Origin: Ostreococcus lucimarinus CCE9901
Taxonomy: Eukaryota; Chlorophyta; Mamiellophyceae; Mamiellales; Bathycoccaceae
Direction: 5' to 3'
DNA length: 64,000 bases
Assembly: GCF_000092065.1 (NCBI RefSeq)
Contig: NC_009365.1
Span: 529,543 to 593,542, forward strand
Below, in pieces: positions 18,973-28,499 of the stretch; positions within the stretch are counted from its first letter, which is position 1; every line of letters begins with the position of its first letter. The translations under genes were made by a program, and so were the position numbers. The notes under the pieces were generated by a model. It did not search any database. It saw only the letters and a list, made by a program, of their open reading frames with translations, and had not been told where the DNA came from.

Positions 18973-19502
18973 GAGATGGCCGCCGCGGTCATCGCGAACA
19001 CGAGCGTCGCGGCCGCCGCGGTCCGCGTCGCCACGGTCGAGGTCCGCATCATCACGGACGCCATCCACCGCGAGGCGAGCTTGGTAAATCCTCGAGCTCG
19101 TTTGAAGGCCAAATCGCGTGCACGGCGTGCAAAACCGTCGTCAATTACGCGCAAGACATGCTCGCGCAAAACGTCACCGAGAAAATAATCGTCAACGAAG
19201 TCAAGCGCGTGTGCGATATGGTTCCTAGCGTCGGTGGCACCGCGTCCGTGGATTGCGACAACATCCCAAACATGCCCGACGTCGAATTCGTCATCGGCGG
19301 CGTCCCTTTCAAGCTCACACCCGAGCAATACGTCTTAAAAGTCTACCAAGACGGCGAGGCGCAGTGCGTGAGCGGTTTCATGGGCATGGACATCCCGAAG
19401 CCCGCGGGTCCGCTTTGGATCTTGGGCGACGTGTTTTTGGGCCCGTACCACACTGAATTCGACTACGCCAACCGTCGCGTCGGCTTCGCGCCCGCGGCGT
19501 GA
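17562..19502 (+). CDS. Phytepsin-like aspartic protease with His/Asp-rich insert, two exons
   Basis: Exon 17562-17600 (13 codons) and exon 17742-19502 give 599 residues. The intron 17601-17741 begins GTGCGT, holds GACTGACG and ends TAG. The join creates a signal peptide (RRARATVA-ATMVSAMAMLA, then APARG) that the unspliced ATG at 17748 lacks. Catalytic motifs are VFDTGSSNLW and VIADTGTSLL. A plant-specific saposin-like insert follows, with its Cys pairs (EECRLLIDQYAEQFVEDL; IACTACKTVVNYAQDM). It is interrupted by an acidic stretch, a run of alternating His and Asp (18916-18975) and an Arg/His/Gly-rich segment. It should act in the vacuole or secretory path. The His/Asp tract could bind Zn, Ni or Cu, which is an inference. 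Confidence 0.92.
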
Positions 19503-19649
19503 GCCATTCCTCCGCGTCGCGGACGCGTCTTGTAATCACACTCCGACACGTATACATTTCAAAAGCACCAGCCAGCGCTCGTGCAACTTCCGTCGTCATC
19601 GCGACGCCCCACACGACGACGCGCGAATCTCGCGCGGTTCGCGCGGGTG

Positions 19650-20084
19650 ATGGTGGAAACGCGTTCGAGTCCTCGTCGCGCGCGCGCAGAAACCGCGTCA
19701 TCGCGCGCGGCGACGACGGAAACGACGACGGAAACGGCGCCAACGCCGTCGTCCACCGGTCTCATCTTGAACGTCAAAACCTGGCACGGCGTCGGCGCGT
19801 GGACGTGGGGCGCCGGCGACGTCGGTGACGTGTGTGGCATATGTCGCATCGCCTTCGACGGGTGCCCGCCGGACGCGAAGTTCCCAGGGGACGATTCTCC
19901 GGTGGTGTGGGGAAAGTGCGGGCACGCGTTTCATTTGCAGTGCATCACGAAGTGGTTGAGCGGGGCCAACGCGGAGGCGCCGAGGTGTCCGATTTGCCGA
20001 GGAGCGTGGGAGTTTAAGGAACTGGAGGGCGCGGACGCGAACGCGAACGCGAACGGGGGTCAGGGGGATGAGATGTCGACGTGA
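19650..20084 (+). CDS. APC11: Anaphase-promoting complex subunit 11 (RING-H2)
   Basis: A 144-residue protein. The RING-H2 domain has the APC11 pattern: KTWHGVGAWTWGAGDVGDVC, CGICRIAFDGCPPDAKFPGD, then WGKCGHAFHLQCITKWL and CPICRGAWEFKEL. These residues coordinate three zinc ions and recruit the E2 enzyme to the APC/C cell-cycle ubiquitin ligase. The ~40-residue N-terminal extension, rich in Ser/Thr/Arg, is longer than in animals and plants, and the tail has an Ala-Asn repeat (ADANANANGG). The start is the ATG at 19650. The gene converges with the Myb gene; the stops are 124 bp apart. Confidence 0.92.
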   Translation: MVETRSSPRRARAETASSRAATTETTTETAPTPSSTGLILNVKTWHGVGAWTWGAGDVGDVCGICRIAFDGCPPDAKFPGDDSPVVWGKCGHAFHLQCITKWLSGANAEAPRCPICRGAWEFKELEGADANANANGGQGDEMST

Positions 20085-20207
20085 CGTCGTCGTGAGTTAA
20101 TTTGTTTAGCCTAGGTAGCCGTACAGTGTTTTGTAACGCGTAGTAACCTGATCGTACAGTACATCCGTCGGGGATTATTGATCTCACCGCGCGGGGTGAG
20201 TTTTGTT

Positions 20208-22562
20208 TTACTCTTTTATAATGTGTTGCCCGATCGCGGCCCAAGACGTGGGGCCCGCGACGGGACGGCCGATGGTGACGCGAGTCGCTGCTCGCTTGCG
20301 TCGCCACGAAGGAATGGATCCAGGAGCCGACTGCGGTGCCGCTCGAAACTGTTGCGATTTCTTTGGCATCACCGCCGCACCAGCTTTGGCGACATTTGGC
20401 TGTTCGTACCATATTTCAGTGTCTTCAACCTTGACAGTCTGCTTGGCGCTCTTTTTGGGTGCCGCCGCGCTCGAGCTCGTCGGCGCTTTACGTTTACTGG
20501 CTGCGGACACTTTACCACCCTTGGACGCCGCAGCCTCGGCGGCGTCGTTTTCAGCCTCCGAACGATAGCGCCGAGCGTCGTATATACCGTATCTCCGGTC
20601 TTCAACGACTCGCCCACCCGCCGCGTCTGCGCCGTCGTTTTGAGAGGGCGCCGACTTTGCCTTTGGTTTTGCCTTCGACTTTGAAGTGGGTTGCGGCCTG
20701 ATCTCCTCTTCGATCTCCTCGTCGTCGACCAAATCTTCGTCGATTTCTTCGTCGTCTTCGTCATCGACTTCGTCGTCTTCGTCTTCGTCGTCTTCGTCTT
20801 CGTCGCCATCCATGGTGAAACTCTTCTCTAAATCGTCGTCGTGGTCAAAAGCTGCCGACGTCGTCGCTTTCGCGTTTGCCGCCGCATTGTTGTGTGCGCT
20901 GACGAGTGCTTCGGCAAACTCTGCGTCTACGGCCTCCAACGCCAGGCGCGCGTGCACGACTGCGGCGTTCGCGGCTTCAAGCTTTTTGAGCTCGGTGAGC
21001 AACACGTGTTCAATTTCGTGCATGGGAGGTAACCCAGCCTCGGCGAGCACCTCGTTTGCAATCCTCACCGCGCGTTCCTCCTCATCTAAATCGTCGTCGT
21101 CCTCGTCGCTATCTACGAGATCTTCGTCGATTTCCTCATCGCTGTCGTCGTCGTGATCCGTGGCGTCTTCGTCCACCGCCGCCTTTGGCCTCTTTTCGCT
21201 CGGCTTCTTTTCGCTCGGCTTCTTAATGCCCCGTTTCACCGCTTCGTGCGCTTCTGCCGCGGCTTCAGCGGCACGAGCCACCTCTTCGTCGTCGTCTTCG
21301 TCCTCGTGCTCGCCAAAGTGCAAGTACTTGTCCCAGTCGGCGGTGTCTTCGCCCTCGCCGTCCTCGTAGTACTCATCCTCCCCGTGCGCGCCCACGAGCG
21401 CCTCGTGCACGCGCGCGCGCGCGGACGAGTACACCGCTTCCGCTTCTTCTACGACCGTCTTCATCCTCGCGAGTTCGCTCTCGGCGTGTTCGACTTCGTT
21501 CACCATGCCCGCGCGTTTCGCCTTGAGCTGGGTCACCACGGCGTCCACGCCGGCGTCGAATTTTGCCTTGGCCCCTGTCGATGGTCGACCGACGCCTGCG
21601 ATTTCTTCGTACTCATCGTCCTCGTCTTGATCATCATCGTCGTGCCTGTGCCCGAACCTGGCTTTGAGCTTCTCCTTGGCGCTCATCGTCGGCGCGCCCG
21701 CGACGTTTGTCGTTCCGCCGCCGCCCTTCTTCGGCAACGCGTCTCGACTCACCGCCATCGTTTTCTTCCCCCCCGCGCCCTTCTTCGCGCTCGACGCACT
21801 CGCGCCTTTACCCTTCTTCGCATTCACCGCCGCATTCGTCTTCCTCGCGCTCGCCGCGCTCGCAGCTTTTCCTCCCTTCGCGTTCGCCGCGCTCGCCCCC
21901 CTCGCGCCGCCCTTGTCCGCGCCGCGTCCCGCTTTCCCTCCCGTCGCGTTCGCCGCGTTCGCCGCCTTCACCGCGGCTTTATAAGGCACCTTCGCCGCCT
22001 CATCCACGCGCAAGTGTTGAAACTTGATCAAATTTCGCCACTTATCCTTCAATTGCACCCCCGTGCGCGACCTGCGTTCGCGCCGTTCGTCGTTCGCCCC
22101 TCGTCAGTCCCCGCGTCTCCCTCTCGCCTCGTCCGCGTCGTTCCCTCGCCCGCTCGACGCGCCTCGCGCGCGCTCGCGTCCCATCCCATCGCTCGTCCCG
22201 CGCCGTTCGTTCGCGCGTTCGTTCGCGCGCGTCGTTCGTTCGTTCGTTCGCTCGCTCGCGTCGCGCGCGCACCGCAACGCCGCGAATTCCGGATCATTTC
22301 GCATCTTCTCCCACGCCCCGATCCCGTGTTTCCGCACCGCGCGCTTCAGCGCCTGTTCCTCCGGTGCCTGCCAGTACCCTCGCACGCCGCTCGCCTCGCG
22401 CGCCGTCGTCGCGCCGTCGTCGCGCGCCGTCGCCGCCGCCCCTCGCTTCCCCGCGCGCTTCCTCGCGTCCTCCTTCGCGCGCTTCGCGCTCGCGCTCGCG
22501 CCGCGCGCCTTGCCGCTCGGCACGGGCGCGGCGTCGCGCGCGCCCTGGGCCTTGGCCGCCAT
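20208..22562 (-). CDS. Telobox-type Myb protein (TRB-like) with long acidic tail, two exons
   Basis: Exon 1 is 22562-22273 and exon 2 is 22071-20208, together 717 residues. The 201-bp intron (22072-22272) starts GTGCGC, has ACTGACG near 22101-22107 and ends CAG. Splicing joins a Myb helix-turn-helix: YWQAPEEQALKRAVRKHGIG, AWEKMRNDPEFAALR, then SRTGVQLKDKWRNL, where LKDKWRNL is the telobox recognition helix of plant telomere-repeat binding proteins. After it come Ala/Lys/Gly repeats (histone H1-like composition) and long Asp/Glu blocks. The GH1 domain of plant TRB proteins is not seen. It likely binds TTTAGGG or telobox (AAACCCTA) DNA. Unspliced, the recognition helix is cut off from the rest of the domain. 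Confidence 0.85.
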
Positions 22563-22942
22563 CCCGGCGTCGACCGCGCGCGATCGGCGACGCGTCGACC
22601 GCGCGCGAGGCGTCGGCGTCTCGCGCATTCGCCGGCGGCGGGCGCGCGATGGACGCCGTGACGTCCTTTTTTCATCCCGTTCGCGTAGTCTACAATATAT
22701 GAACGACGCGCGCGCGCGTCGAAATCCGCGCGCGCGCGGCGCGCGGCGAATGCGCGACCGGGCTGAGTCACGACCGGTCGCGAGTCGCGCGGGCGTGGAT
22801 ATTCGGACACTCGGCGTGTGCGTCGAACTGTATGCGCACACGAATGCGTCGGTCGGTCGGTCGGTCGGTCGGTCGGTCGGTCGCCGCGTCCGTCAGTCAT
22901 CCGCGCGCGGCGTCGCGTCCGCGCGTCGCCGCGCGTCGGCGC
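22563..22942. other. Divergent spacer with (TCGG)8 repeat
   Basis: This stretch separates the Myb gene (-) and the SGNH hydrolase gene (+). It contains eight perfect TCGG units at 22849-22880 and, just right of them at 22886-22896, a minus-strand copy of the intron branch motif GATGACTGACG. An in-frame ATG at 22832 could extend the hydrolase by 37 residues, but most of that extension would be the translated repeat. No RNA gene is seen. Confidence 0.55.
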
Positions 22943-23923
22943 ATGCGCGCGTGCGCGCGCGCGGTCGCCGCGACGACGGTCGCGGTGACGGCGGTGACCG
23001 CGCTCGAGGCCGCGGCGCTGACGGCGACGTACGTGACCGCGCCCGAGGCGCGCGGACCGCGCGAGGGACTCGCGCGGTACGACGCGGCGACGACGACGAC
23101 GACGACGACGACGCGGGGGGGCGCGATGCGCGCGACGCGACGACGGCGACTCGTCGCGGTCGTCGCGGGCGATAGCACGGCGTGCGGCGTGGGATGCGGG
23201 GACGACGGACGAGGACGGACGAGGGGCGAGACGGCGGCGGGGGAGGCGGGACCGACGCTCGCGCGCGCGTTCGCGCGAGGACTCGGCGAACGCATGACGG
23301 CGGACGTCGAGTGGCGCGCGCTCGGGTTTAAGGGCGCGGACGTGCGAGGACTGAGGGATAAGCTGATACCGGCGCTGCGGGAGGCGACGGAGGGAGCGGG
23401 GGGACGCGGAGACGACGACGACGACGCGAGCGAGAGGGACGGGCGCGGGCGACGCGCGAGCGTGGACGCGGTGGTGATCATGTGCGGGCTGAATGATCTG
23501 AAACACTCCATCGTGGGGCGACGGAGCGAGACGTTTCGAACCGAGCTGAGAGAGCTGGTGAGGGAGGTGCGCGACGTCGTCGGCGACGAGTGCGTGGTGG
23601 TGCTGCCGGCGACGCCGCTCGAGGCGGCGACGCTGTTTCCGCCGCCGTTGGCGTGGGTGGCGACGCGCATGAACGATTTGTGGGACGAACAAAAGGCGCA
23701 CGTCAGTCGACTGTTCGCCCACAACGTCTTGTTCGTTTCAAAGCCGAGTTTAGACGCCATGCGGGAACGCGCGGCGAAACACACCGGGCGCGTCGCGGAG
23801 AGCATCTCGCTGATTTGCGGGGATGGTATTCACCCCAACGACGACGGTTACGACGCCTGGGCGCGACACATCGCGGATGAGTGCGTGCCGAGTCTCGAAC
23901 GCGCGTTGGCGGCGCAAAAATAG
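22943..23923 (+). CDS. SGNH/GDSL-type esterase, probably membrane-anchored or secreted
   Basis: 326 residues from the ATG at 22943. A hydrophobic Ala/Val/Thr stretch at about 6-32 forms a signal peptide or anchor. The SGNH blocks are VVAGDSTACGVG (catalytic Ser), the Gly in ALGFKGADV, VVIMCGLNDLKHS (block III, Gly/Asn) and the C-terminal DGIHPNDDGYDAWA (catalytic Asp and His). The family hydrolyses esters of lipids or polysaccharides; the substrate is unknown. An Asp/Arg-rich disordered loop (about 155-175) splits the fold. An upstream ATG at 22832 would translate the TCGG repeat and is less likely. Confidence 0.82.
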   Translation: MRACARAVAATTVAVTAVTALEAAALTATYVTAPEARGPREGLARYDAATTTTTTTTRGGAMRATRRRRLVAVVAGDSTACGVGCGDDGRGRTRGETAAGEAGPTLARAFARGLGERMTADVEWRALGFKGADVRGLRDKLIPALREATEGAGGRGDDDDDASERDGRGRRASVDAVVIMCGLNDLKHSIVGRRSETFRTELRELVREVRDVVGDECVVVLPATPLEAATLFPPPLAWVATRMNDLWDEQKAHVSRLFAHNVLFVSKPSLDAMRERAAKHTGRVAESISLICGDGIHPNDDGYDAWARHIADECVPSLERALAAQK

Positions 23924-24023
23924 AGGACGAGCGCGAAACAGTAGCGACGGCGGCGAGGCGGCGCGCGTATTAATTGATTATAGCCCTATGAAATCTACCG
24001 GTAGTGAAAACGCAGCGCAAAGA

Positions 24024-24923
24024 TCACGCCAAAGCCTTGGCCGCGGCGCGCGCGTTGCCGATGAAGGCGGCGATCTTCGCCGCGTCCTTGACGACGCCGC
24101 CTTCGTCGGCGACGCCGCTCGCGACGTCCACGCCGGTGGGATTCGCCGTCTCGATCGCTTGCGCCACGTTTTCGGGGTTCAGCCCGCCCGCGAGTAACCA
24201 ACCCTTGCGCGACGCCCCGCGCGGGGCTTTGAGCTTGGACCAATCGAACGCCGTCCCGCTTCCGGCGTTGACGCCGTCGATCAACAACCAGTCCACCACG
24301 CGTCGCGGCCCGCTCACGAAATCAATCGCCGCTTTCCATCCTTGCTCCCCGCTCATGCGCTTCTGTCTTTCGGCGATCAACTTTTCTTCGTCTCCTGGGA
24401 ATTTGGAGACGATTTGCCCGTTCGCGTCGGCGTTGAGCACCCAAATCGCCTTCAAGCGCATCGGCAGCGTCTCCAACGCGTCCCGCGCGCCGTCGCCGTG
24501 CAATTGCGCGTGATCGCACCCGATCGCGTCGCACACGCGCGTGATTTCGCTCGCATCTTCGTCCACGAACACCGCCACCGGAACGGCGCCCTTCGCTTTC
24601 GCGCACGCCACGATCTCTTTCGCCGTCGCCTCGTCCACCGACCGCTTCGACTTTGGCCAGAGAATCATCCCAACGAAATTCGCCCCGTGCTCGCACGCGC
24701 TCTCGCAATCGCGCACCGTGGTGATCCCGCACACCTTGACGATCGGTTTCATCGACGCTTCGTCGCTCCCAGCGCGCGCGTTCGCCGTCGCGGCGCCGCG
24801 TCGCGACGCATCTTTCGTCACCGTCACCGCTCGGGACGTTCGCCGTTGCGTCGTCGATCGCGTCCTGGGCATCGCACCGCGAGCGCGCGCGGCGCGCGAC
24901 GGCGCGCACATCATCGAAGACAT
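24024..24923 (-). CDS. PAI1: Phosphoribosylanthranilate isomerase, plastid-targeted
   Basis: 299 residues from the ATG at 24923. The first ~55 residues are Arg/Ser/Thr/Ala-rich, consistent with a chloroplast transit peptide. The TIM barrel starts VKVCGITTVRDCESACEHGA with the catalytic Cys, and continues with FVGMILWPKSKRSV, the phosphate-binding late strands WLLAGGLNPENVAQAI and the closing GVDVASGVADEGGVVKD. It catalyses the third step of tryptophan synthesis from anthranilate, which in plants and algae takes place in the plastid. It is divergent from the chloroplast NDPK gene. Confidence 0.93.
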   Translation of the reverse strand: MSSMMCAPSRAARARGAMPRTRSTTQRRTSRAVTVTKDASRRGAATANARAGSDEASMKPIVKVCGITTVRDCESACEHGANFVGMILWPKSKRSVDEATAKEIVACAKAKGAVPVAVFVDEDASEITRVCDAIGCDHAQLHGDGARDALETLPMRLKAIWVLNADANGQIVSKFPGDEEKLIAERQKRMSGEQGWKAAIDFVSGPRRVVDWLLIDGVNAGSGTAFDWSKLKAPRGASRKGWLLAGGLNPENVAQAIETANPTGVDVASGVADEGGVVKDAAKIAAFIGNARAAAKALA

Positions 24924-25111
24924 CGCGCGCGACGTTTTCGTCGAACGTTCGCGCGATTCGCGCGCGGGTCGGCGTCGTGGAGTGGCGACGTCGCGCTCGT
25001 TATCCACGTCGACGTCAGCGCGTCATCGACGGCACTCTCAGCCTCGTCGCGCGCTCGCTCGCGTCGAAAACTCGCGCGAAACTCGCGCACGTTCGTCTAC
25101 GCGCGCACACG

Positions 25112-25870
25112 ATGTCTCAGTCCGTTTCCATGACGCAGCGCGCCGCCGCGGCGCCGCGACGGGTCGCGATGCGAACGCAGCGCGGCGGCGCGGTCGCGAG
25201 AAGTTCTCGCGCCGTCGTTCGCGCGGGGCGCTTCGAAACCGAGCGCACGTACATCATGATCAAGTGCGTGCGCGACGCGCGACGCGATGCGACGCGAAGG
25301 CGACGGTGAGGCGCGCGGGAGGGGCGCGGGAGCGGCTTCAGGGTTCCAGGGTTACGCGCCGCCGCGAGGCGCGCCGCGACGGCGAAGGACGGAACGCGAG
25401 ACTGACGACGCGCGACGTTGATTCATTTAACGCGAAACGATAGGCCCGATGGCGTGCAACGCGGTCACGTCGGTGAGATCATCTCGCGATTCGAAAAGAA
25501 AGGGATGGTGATGAAGGCGCTGAAGACGTACCAGTGCCCGAAAGCCGTCGCGGAGGAACACTACCAAGACTTGTCGAGCAAGCCGTTCTTTGGCGATTTG
25601 GTCAACTACATTTGCTCCGGACCGGTGGTCGCGATGATTTGGGAAGGCCCGGGCGTGGTCAAGAGCGCGCGATTGTTGATTGGCGCGACGAACCCGCTCG
25701 AGTCGGCGCCGGGGACGATTCGCGGCGACTTGGCCGTCGAGGTCGGACGCAACGTCATTCACGGTTCCGATTCTGTGGAATCCGCCGAGCGCGAAATCGA
25801 GCTTTGGTTCGGCGATAAGGCTGGATGCGTGGACTGGCAACCGACCATCACGCCGTGGGTGCGCGAGTAA
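25112..25870 (+). CDS. Nucleoside diphosphate kinase, chloroplast type, two exons
   Basis: Exon 25112-25263 and exon 25444-25870 give 192 residues. The 180-bp intron starts GTGCGTG, contains GACTGACG at about 25400 and ends TAG; it splits a Lys codon so that the join reads [20 protein letters not shown], the invariant NDPK start. Exon 1 otherwise encodes an Arg/Ala/Ser-rich transit peptide. Downstream motifs include [38 protein letters not shown] and the active-site [16 protein letters not shown] with the phospho-accepting His. The enzyme balances nucleoside triphosphates using ATP. Frames at the locus taken alone would give two truncated products. Confidence 0.95.
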
Positions 25871-26008
25871 GCGGCGCGCTAGCCTCGTCTCGGGCAAAGC
25901 GATTTTTATTGTTAATACAGTGCAGTCATTCATTTCTTTGACCGAGTCAACGCGCGCGCGCGCGCGACGGCAGTGCGCCACGCGCGTGCGCGCGATATCG
26001 CCGATATC

Positions 26009-27028
26009 ATGCGTGCGATGGCTGACGTCGACGGCGCGTGCGCGCGCCTCAAACGCGCCCTTCGACGCGCAAAGTTTCCGCGAAGCAGAGCGGGAACACG
26101 AATCGACACCGAGCTGAAGAGAGGGGATGGTAAAACTTTCGTCGCCATCCTTCGCCATGCGCTGTGCGCGCGCTCAAAGCCGGTGTCCAGGCGCGTTTAC
26201 GATCGTGGGCACGATCTCGTGGGCGTCGAGTCGCCTTTACGATTCACCGAACGCGCGTTCAGGGCGACGATCGATGTGTTCGGGTACAAGCCAAAGTTGA
26301 GCGCGTCGCAATTCGCGTCCACGAACGGGTTCGCCGTGGTGAAGATGATGACGGTCATCGACGTTCTCGCGCACGTGGAGGCGATGGAAGTTAATATCGA
26401 ACGGGAAGTCGCGCGCGAAGCGTCTCGACGACGCACGAGCGGAGGTCTCACCGGGTCGTTGCTCGACGCGGGGCCGCGCCGTCGCTCGGCGCTGGAGCCT
26501 CGCTTCGCGCGGGGCCGAGTCGAGGACGAGCGTGGTGTGGACGAGTCGAACGATGCGCACGCACACACGTTCTGCGACACCGACAACTGGGTGACACGCT
26601 TGGGCGATGAGTACGACGATGTCGTATACGAAGCGCCTATTCGCGGCGTCGTGTACACCAATCCCGGATACGTCGTTCATCGCCGCGCGCGATCGCCGCG
26701 CGAACCGGTATTCGATGCGTCCGTATCGATTGATTCCTTACGCGTTGAATTCGCTGAAGTTCTTGGTAGGCTGACACGCGTAGAAAACGAACTCACCGAG
26801 GTCGCCGCGAGGTGTTTGAAGTTGGAACGCCGCGAGGCGCAAACTCTGAAGAAGGTTGACCGCGCGCCGGCCGCTTCGCGAGACGCATCGCCTTCGATTC
26901 TATCGGACTCGGTTGAAATTCGCCAAGCCGACTCACCGTCGAAGGAATCTACCGAAGAGTTCATCGCGCGGTATCTTAGAAAGTTGCGCGACGTCGTGCG
27001 AGAAGAAGAGACTCGCTTTGATTGCTGA
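26009..27028 (+). CDS. CEP44-domain protein
   Basis: 339 residues from the ATG at 26009 (another in-frame Met at 26018). The first ~115 residues resemble the CEP44 N-terminal domain: ACARLKRALRRAKFPRS, then KRGDGKTFVAILRHALCARS and RAFRATIDVFGYKPKLSASQ with a following Phe, matching the human FNYKPILTKKQF region. Then comes a disordered Arg/Asp-rich part and a C-terminal coiled coil (EFAEVLGRLTRVENELTEVA). In animals CEP44 is a centrosome/centriole and spindle microtubule protein. The match is by eye on a spaced pattern, so identity is probable rather than certain. Confidence 0.65.
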   Translation: MRAMADVDGACARLKRALRRAKFPRSRAGTRIDTELKRGDGKTFVAILRHALCARSKPVSRRVYDRGHDLVGVESPLRFTERAFRATIDVFGYKPKLSASQFASTNGFAVVKMMTVIDVLAHVEAMEVNIEREVAREASRRRTSGGLTGSLLDAGPRRRSALEPRFARGRVEDERGVDESNDAHAHTFCDTDNWVTRLGDEYDDVVYEAPIRGVVYTNPGYVVHRRARSPREPVFDASVSIDSLRVEFAEVLGRLTRVENELTEVAARCLKLERREAQTLKKVDRAPAASRDASPSILSDSVEIRQADSPSKESTEEFIARYLRKLRDVVREEETRFDC

Positions 27029-27073
27029 ATTGCTAAAACAAATTGTTTGAATGTCGTCGCTGCCGCTAATGCG

Positions 27074-28243
27074 CTAATCAGATGTCGCCGTCGTCGTCGA
27101 CGCAGATTTCTCGCTGCGTCTAAAGTACATCACCATTGCCGCGAACGCGGCCACCGTGATCGCGCCCGCGAGCGCCGGTCGCTTGCGATAAAGTTGCGCC
27201 GCGCGCTCGCCGAATCCTCTCGTCGTCGGCTCCGTCGTTGGATCCGTCTGCACCATGCGCGCGCACACCTCACGCTCGCCCTCGTGCACCGCATTCATGC
27301 GTCGACGCACGCGCACGAACGCCTCGCGAATCGCTCGATCTTTGCTCAACTCCAGGGCGTCGCGAAGCGAAGTCAACGCCTCCTCGTCCCGCCCTTGCTG
27401 CTCGAGCGCCATCGCCTTGCGGTACATGGCTTTCACCGCCGTCGCGTCGAGATCCAAAGCCGCCTCTGCGTGTAGGATCGCTTCGGAGTGTCGTTGTAAC
27501 TTCGACAAGCACGTCGCCGAGTTCACGTGACACTTCACCGCCAGCGCCAAGGCGTCCTTCGCGCCGGCTCGCGCCGTCGACATGATGGTTCGCCTCAACG
27601 CCGTCGCCGCGTCCTCGTACCTCCGCAACGCCCTGGCGTAGCCATTTTCTTCTTCACCTCGAGCGAACAACGCGTTCGCTTCCTCCTTCTTCCGTTCACA
27701 ATACCTCAAAACCTCCTCGACGCTCGCATCAACGCTCGGTTTTTCCTCTCGCGTCACCGAAAGCAGCTCGACTTCCCACTCGACGTACACGTTTCGCGGC
27801 GCCGGCGAAAACGGTTCGCTCGCGAACGGCGCCCCTCCGCTCGGCACGACGATTCCCACGCGTTCGCCCACGCGCATCGTCGTCACCGCCGCCTCCACGC
27901 CCGCGCACGGCACGAAATTCACCGGCGCCGCGTCGTCCACTCTGAAAGTCAGAACCTCTCGCGGTCTCGCCGCGTCTCGAGACGTCTCGTCCCGCACGAT
28001 CGCGTCGTCCTCCACCCTTCGCGCGCGCCAGCCGTAGTGCGCGATCGTGACGACGTCGTCCGCGCGCGGCGCGCTCGCGTCGTCGCGCGTCGCGTCGTCG
28101 TCGTCGTCGTCGTCGCGCGTCGCGAGCGAGATTTTCGAGGCGTCGTCGTCGCGCATCGAGCGCACGCGCACGCGCGCGCCCGGAGGTAGGCGCGGACCGA
28201 CGCGCACGACGCGCGCGTCGACGCGATCGTCGCGAGCGGTCAT
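27074..28243 (-). CDS. FKBP-like/TPR protein with C-terminal membrane anchor
   Basis: A 389-residue protein. Residues ~60-165 look like a divergent FKBP peptidyl-prolyl isomerase fold (VVTIAHYGWRA, VNFVPCAGVEAAVTTMRVGE, YVEWEVELLSV). Two to three TPR units follow (ALFARGEEENGYARALRRYE; AVKCHVNSATCLSKLQRHSE; AVKAMYRKAMALEQQGRDEE). A single transmembrane helix near the end (RPALAGAITVAAFAAMVMYF) is followed by a short basic tail. The order FKBP-TPR-TM is that of FKBP38 and plant TWISTED DWARF1 (FKBP42), Hsp90-linked co-chaperones at organelle or plasma membranes. Catalytic aromatic residues are poorly kept, so isomerase activity is doubtful. Confidence 0.8.
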   Translation of the reverse strand: MTARDDRVDARVVRVGPRLPPGARVRVRSMRDDDASKISLATRDDDDDDDATRDDASAPRADDVVTIAHYGWRARRVEDDAIVRDETSRDAARPREVLTFRVDDAAPVNFVPCAGVEAAVTTMRVGERVGIVVPSGGAPFASEPFSPAPRNVYVEWEVELLSVTREEKPSVDASVEEVLRYCERKKEEANALFARGEEENGYARALRRYEDAATALRRTIMSTARAGAKDALALAVKCHVNSATCLSKLQRHSEAILHAEAALDLDATAVKAMYRKAMALEQQGRDEEALTSLRDALELSKDRAIREAFVRVRRRMNAVHEGEREVCARMVQTDPTTEPTTRGFGERAAQLYRKRPALAGAITVAAFAAMVMYFRRSEKSASTTTATSD

Positions 28244-28499
28244 CGCGTCGCGATTCGACGCGCGTTCGCGTGTGACCGCCGCGCGCGAACCGTCTCGTCG
28301 TCTCGTCCCTCGGACTCGCGTTCGCGGGCTTCTACGTTACAACGCTGAAACGAACGCGAACGACGAGCATCGCGCGCATCATCGGAAACGACGTCGCGTG
28401 TTTCCACGCTTGCGTCGTCGCTTCGTCACGGTCGCGGATCCCGTCGTTCGACGTCGCCGCCGCCGCGACTACTTCCTTCGCTACTTCACCGCTTCGCGT

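Noticed and set aside
21153-22661. A 502-residue + strand frame opposite the Myb gene
   Set aside because: It is a Phe/Val/Leu/Arg read-through of antisense acidic repeats; no domain, and the minus strand has the Myb repeat.
22849-22880. TCGG repeat and other short tandem runs as CRISPR
   Set aside because: Simple microsatellites without spacers, in a eukaryotic genome.
26009-27028. Interpretation as a calponin-like or IFT protein
   Set aside because: The spaced hydrophobic pattern and FGYKP motif fit the CEP44 domain better; no IFT features were seen.
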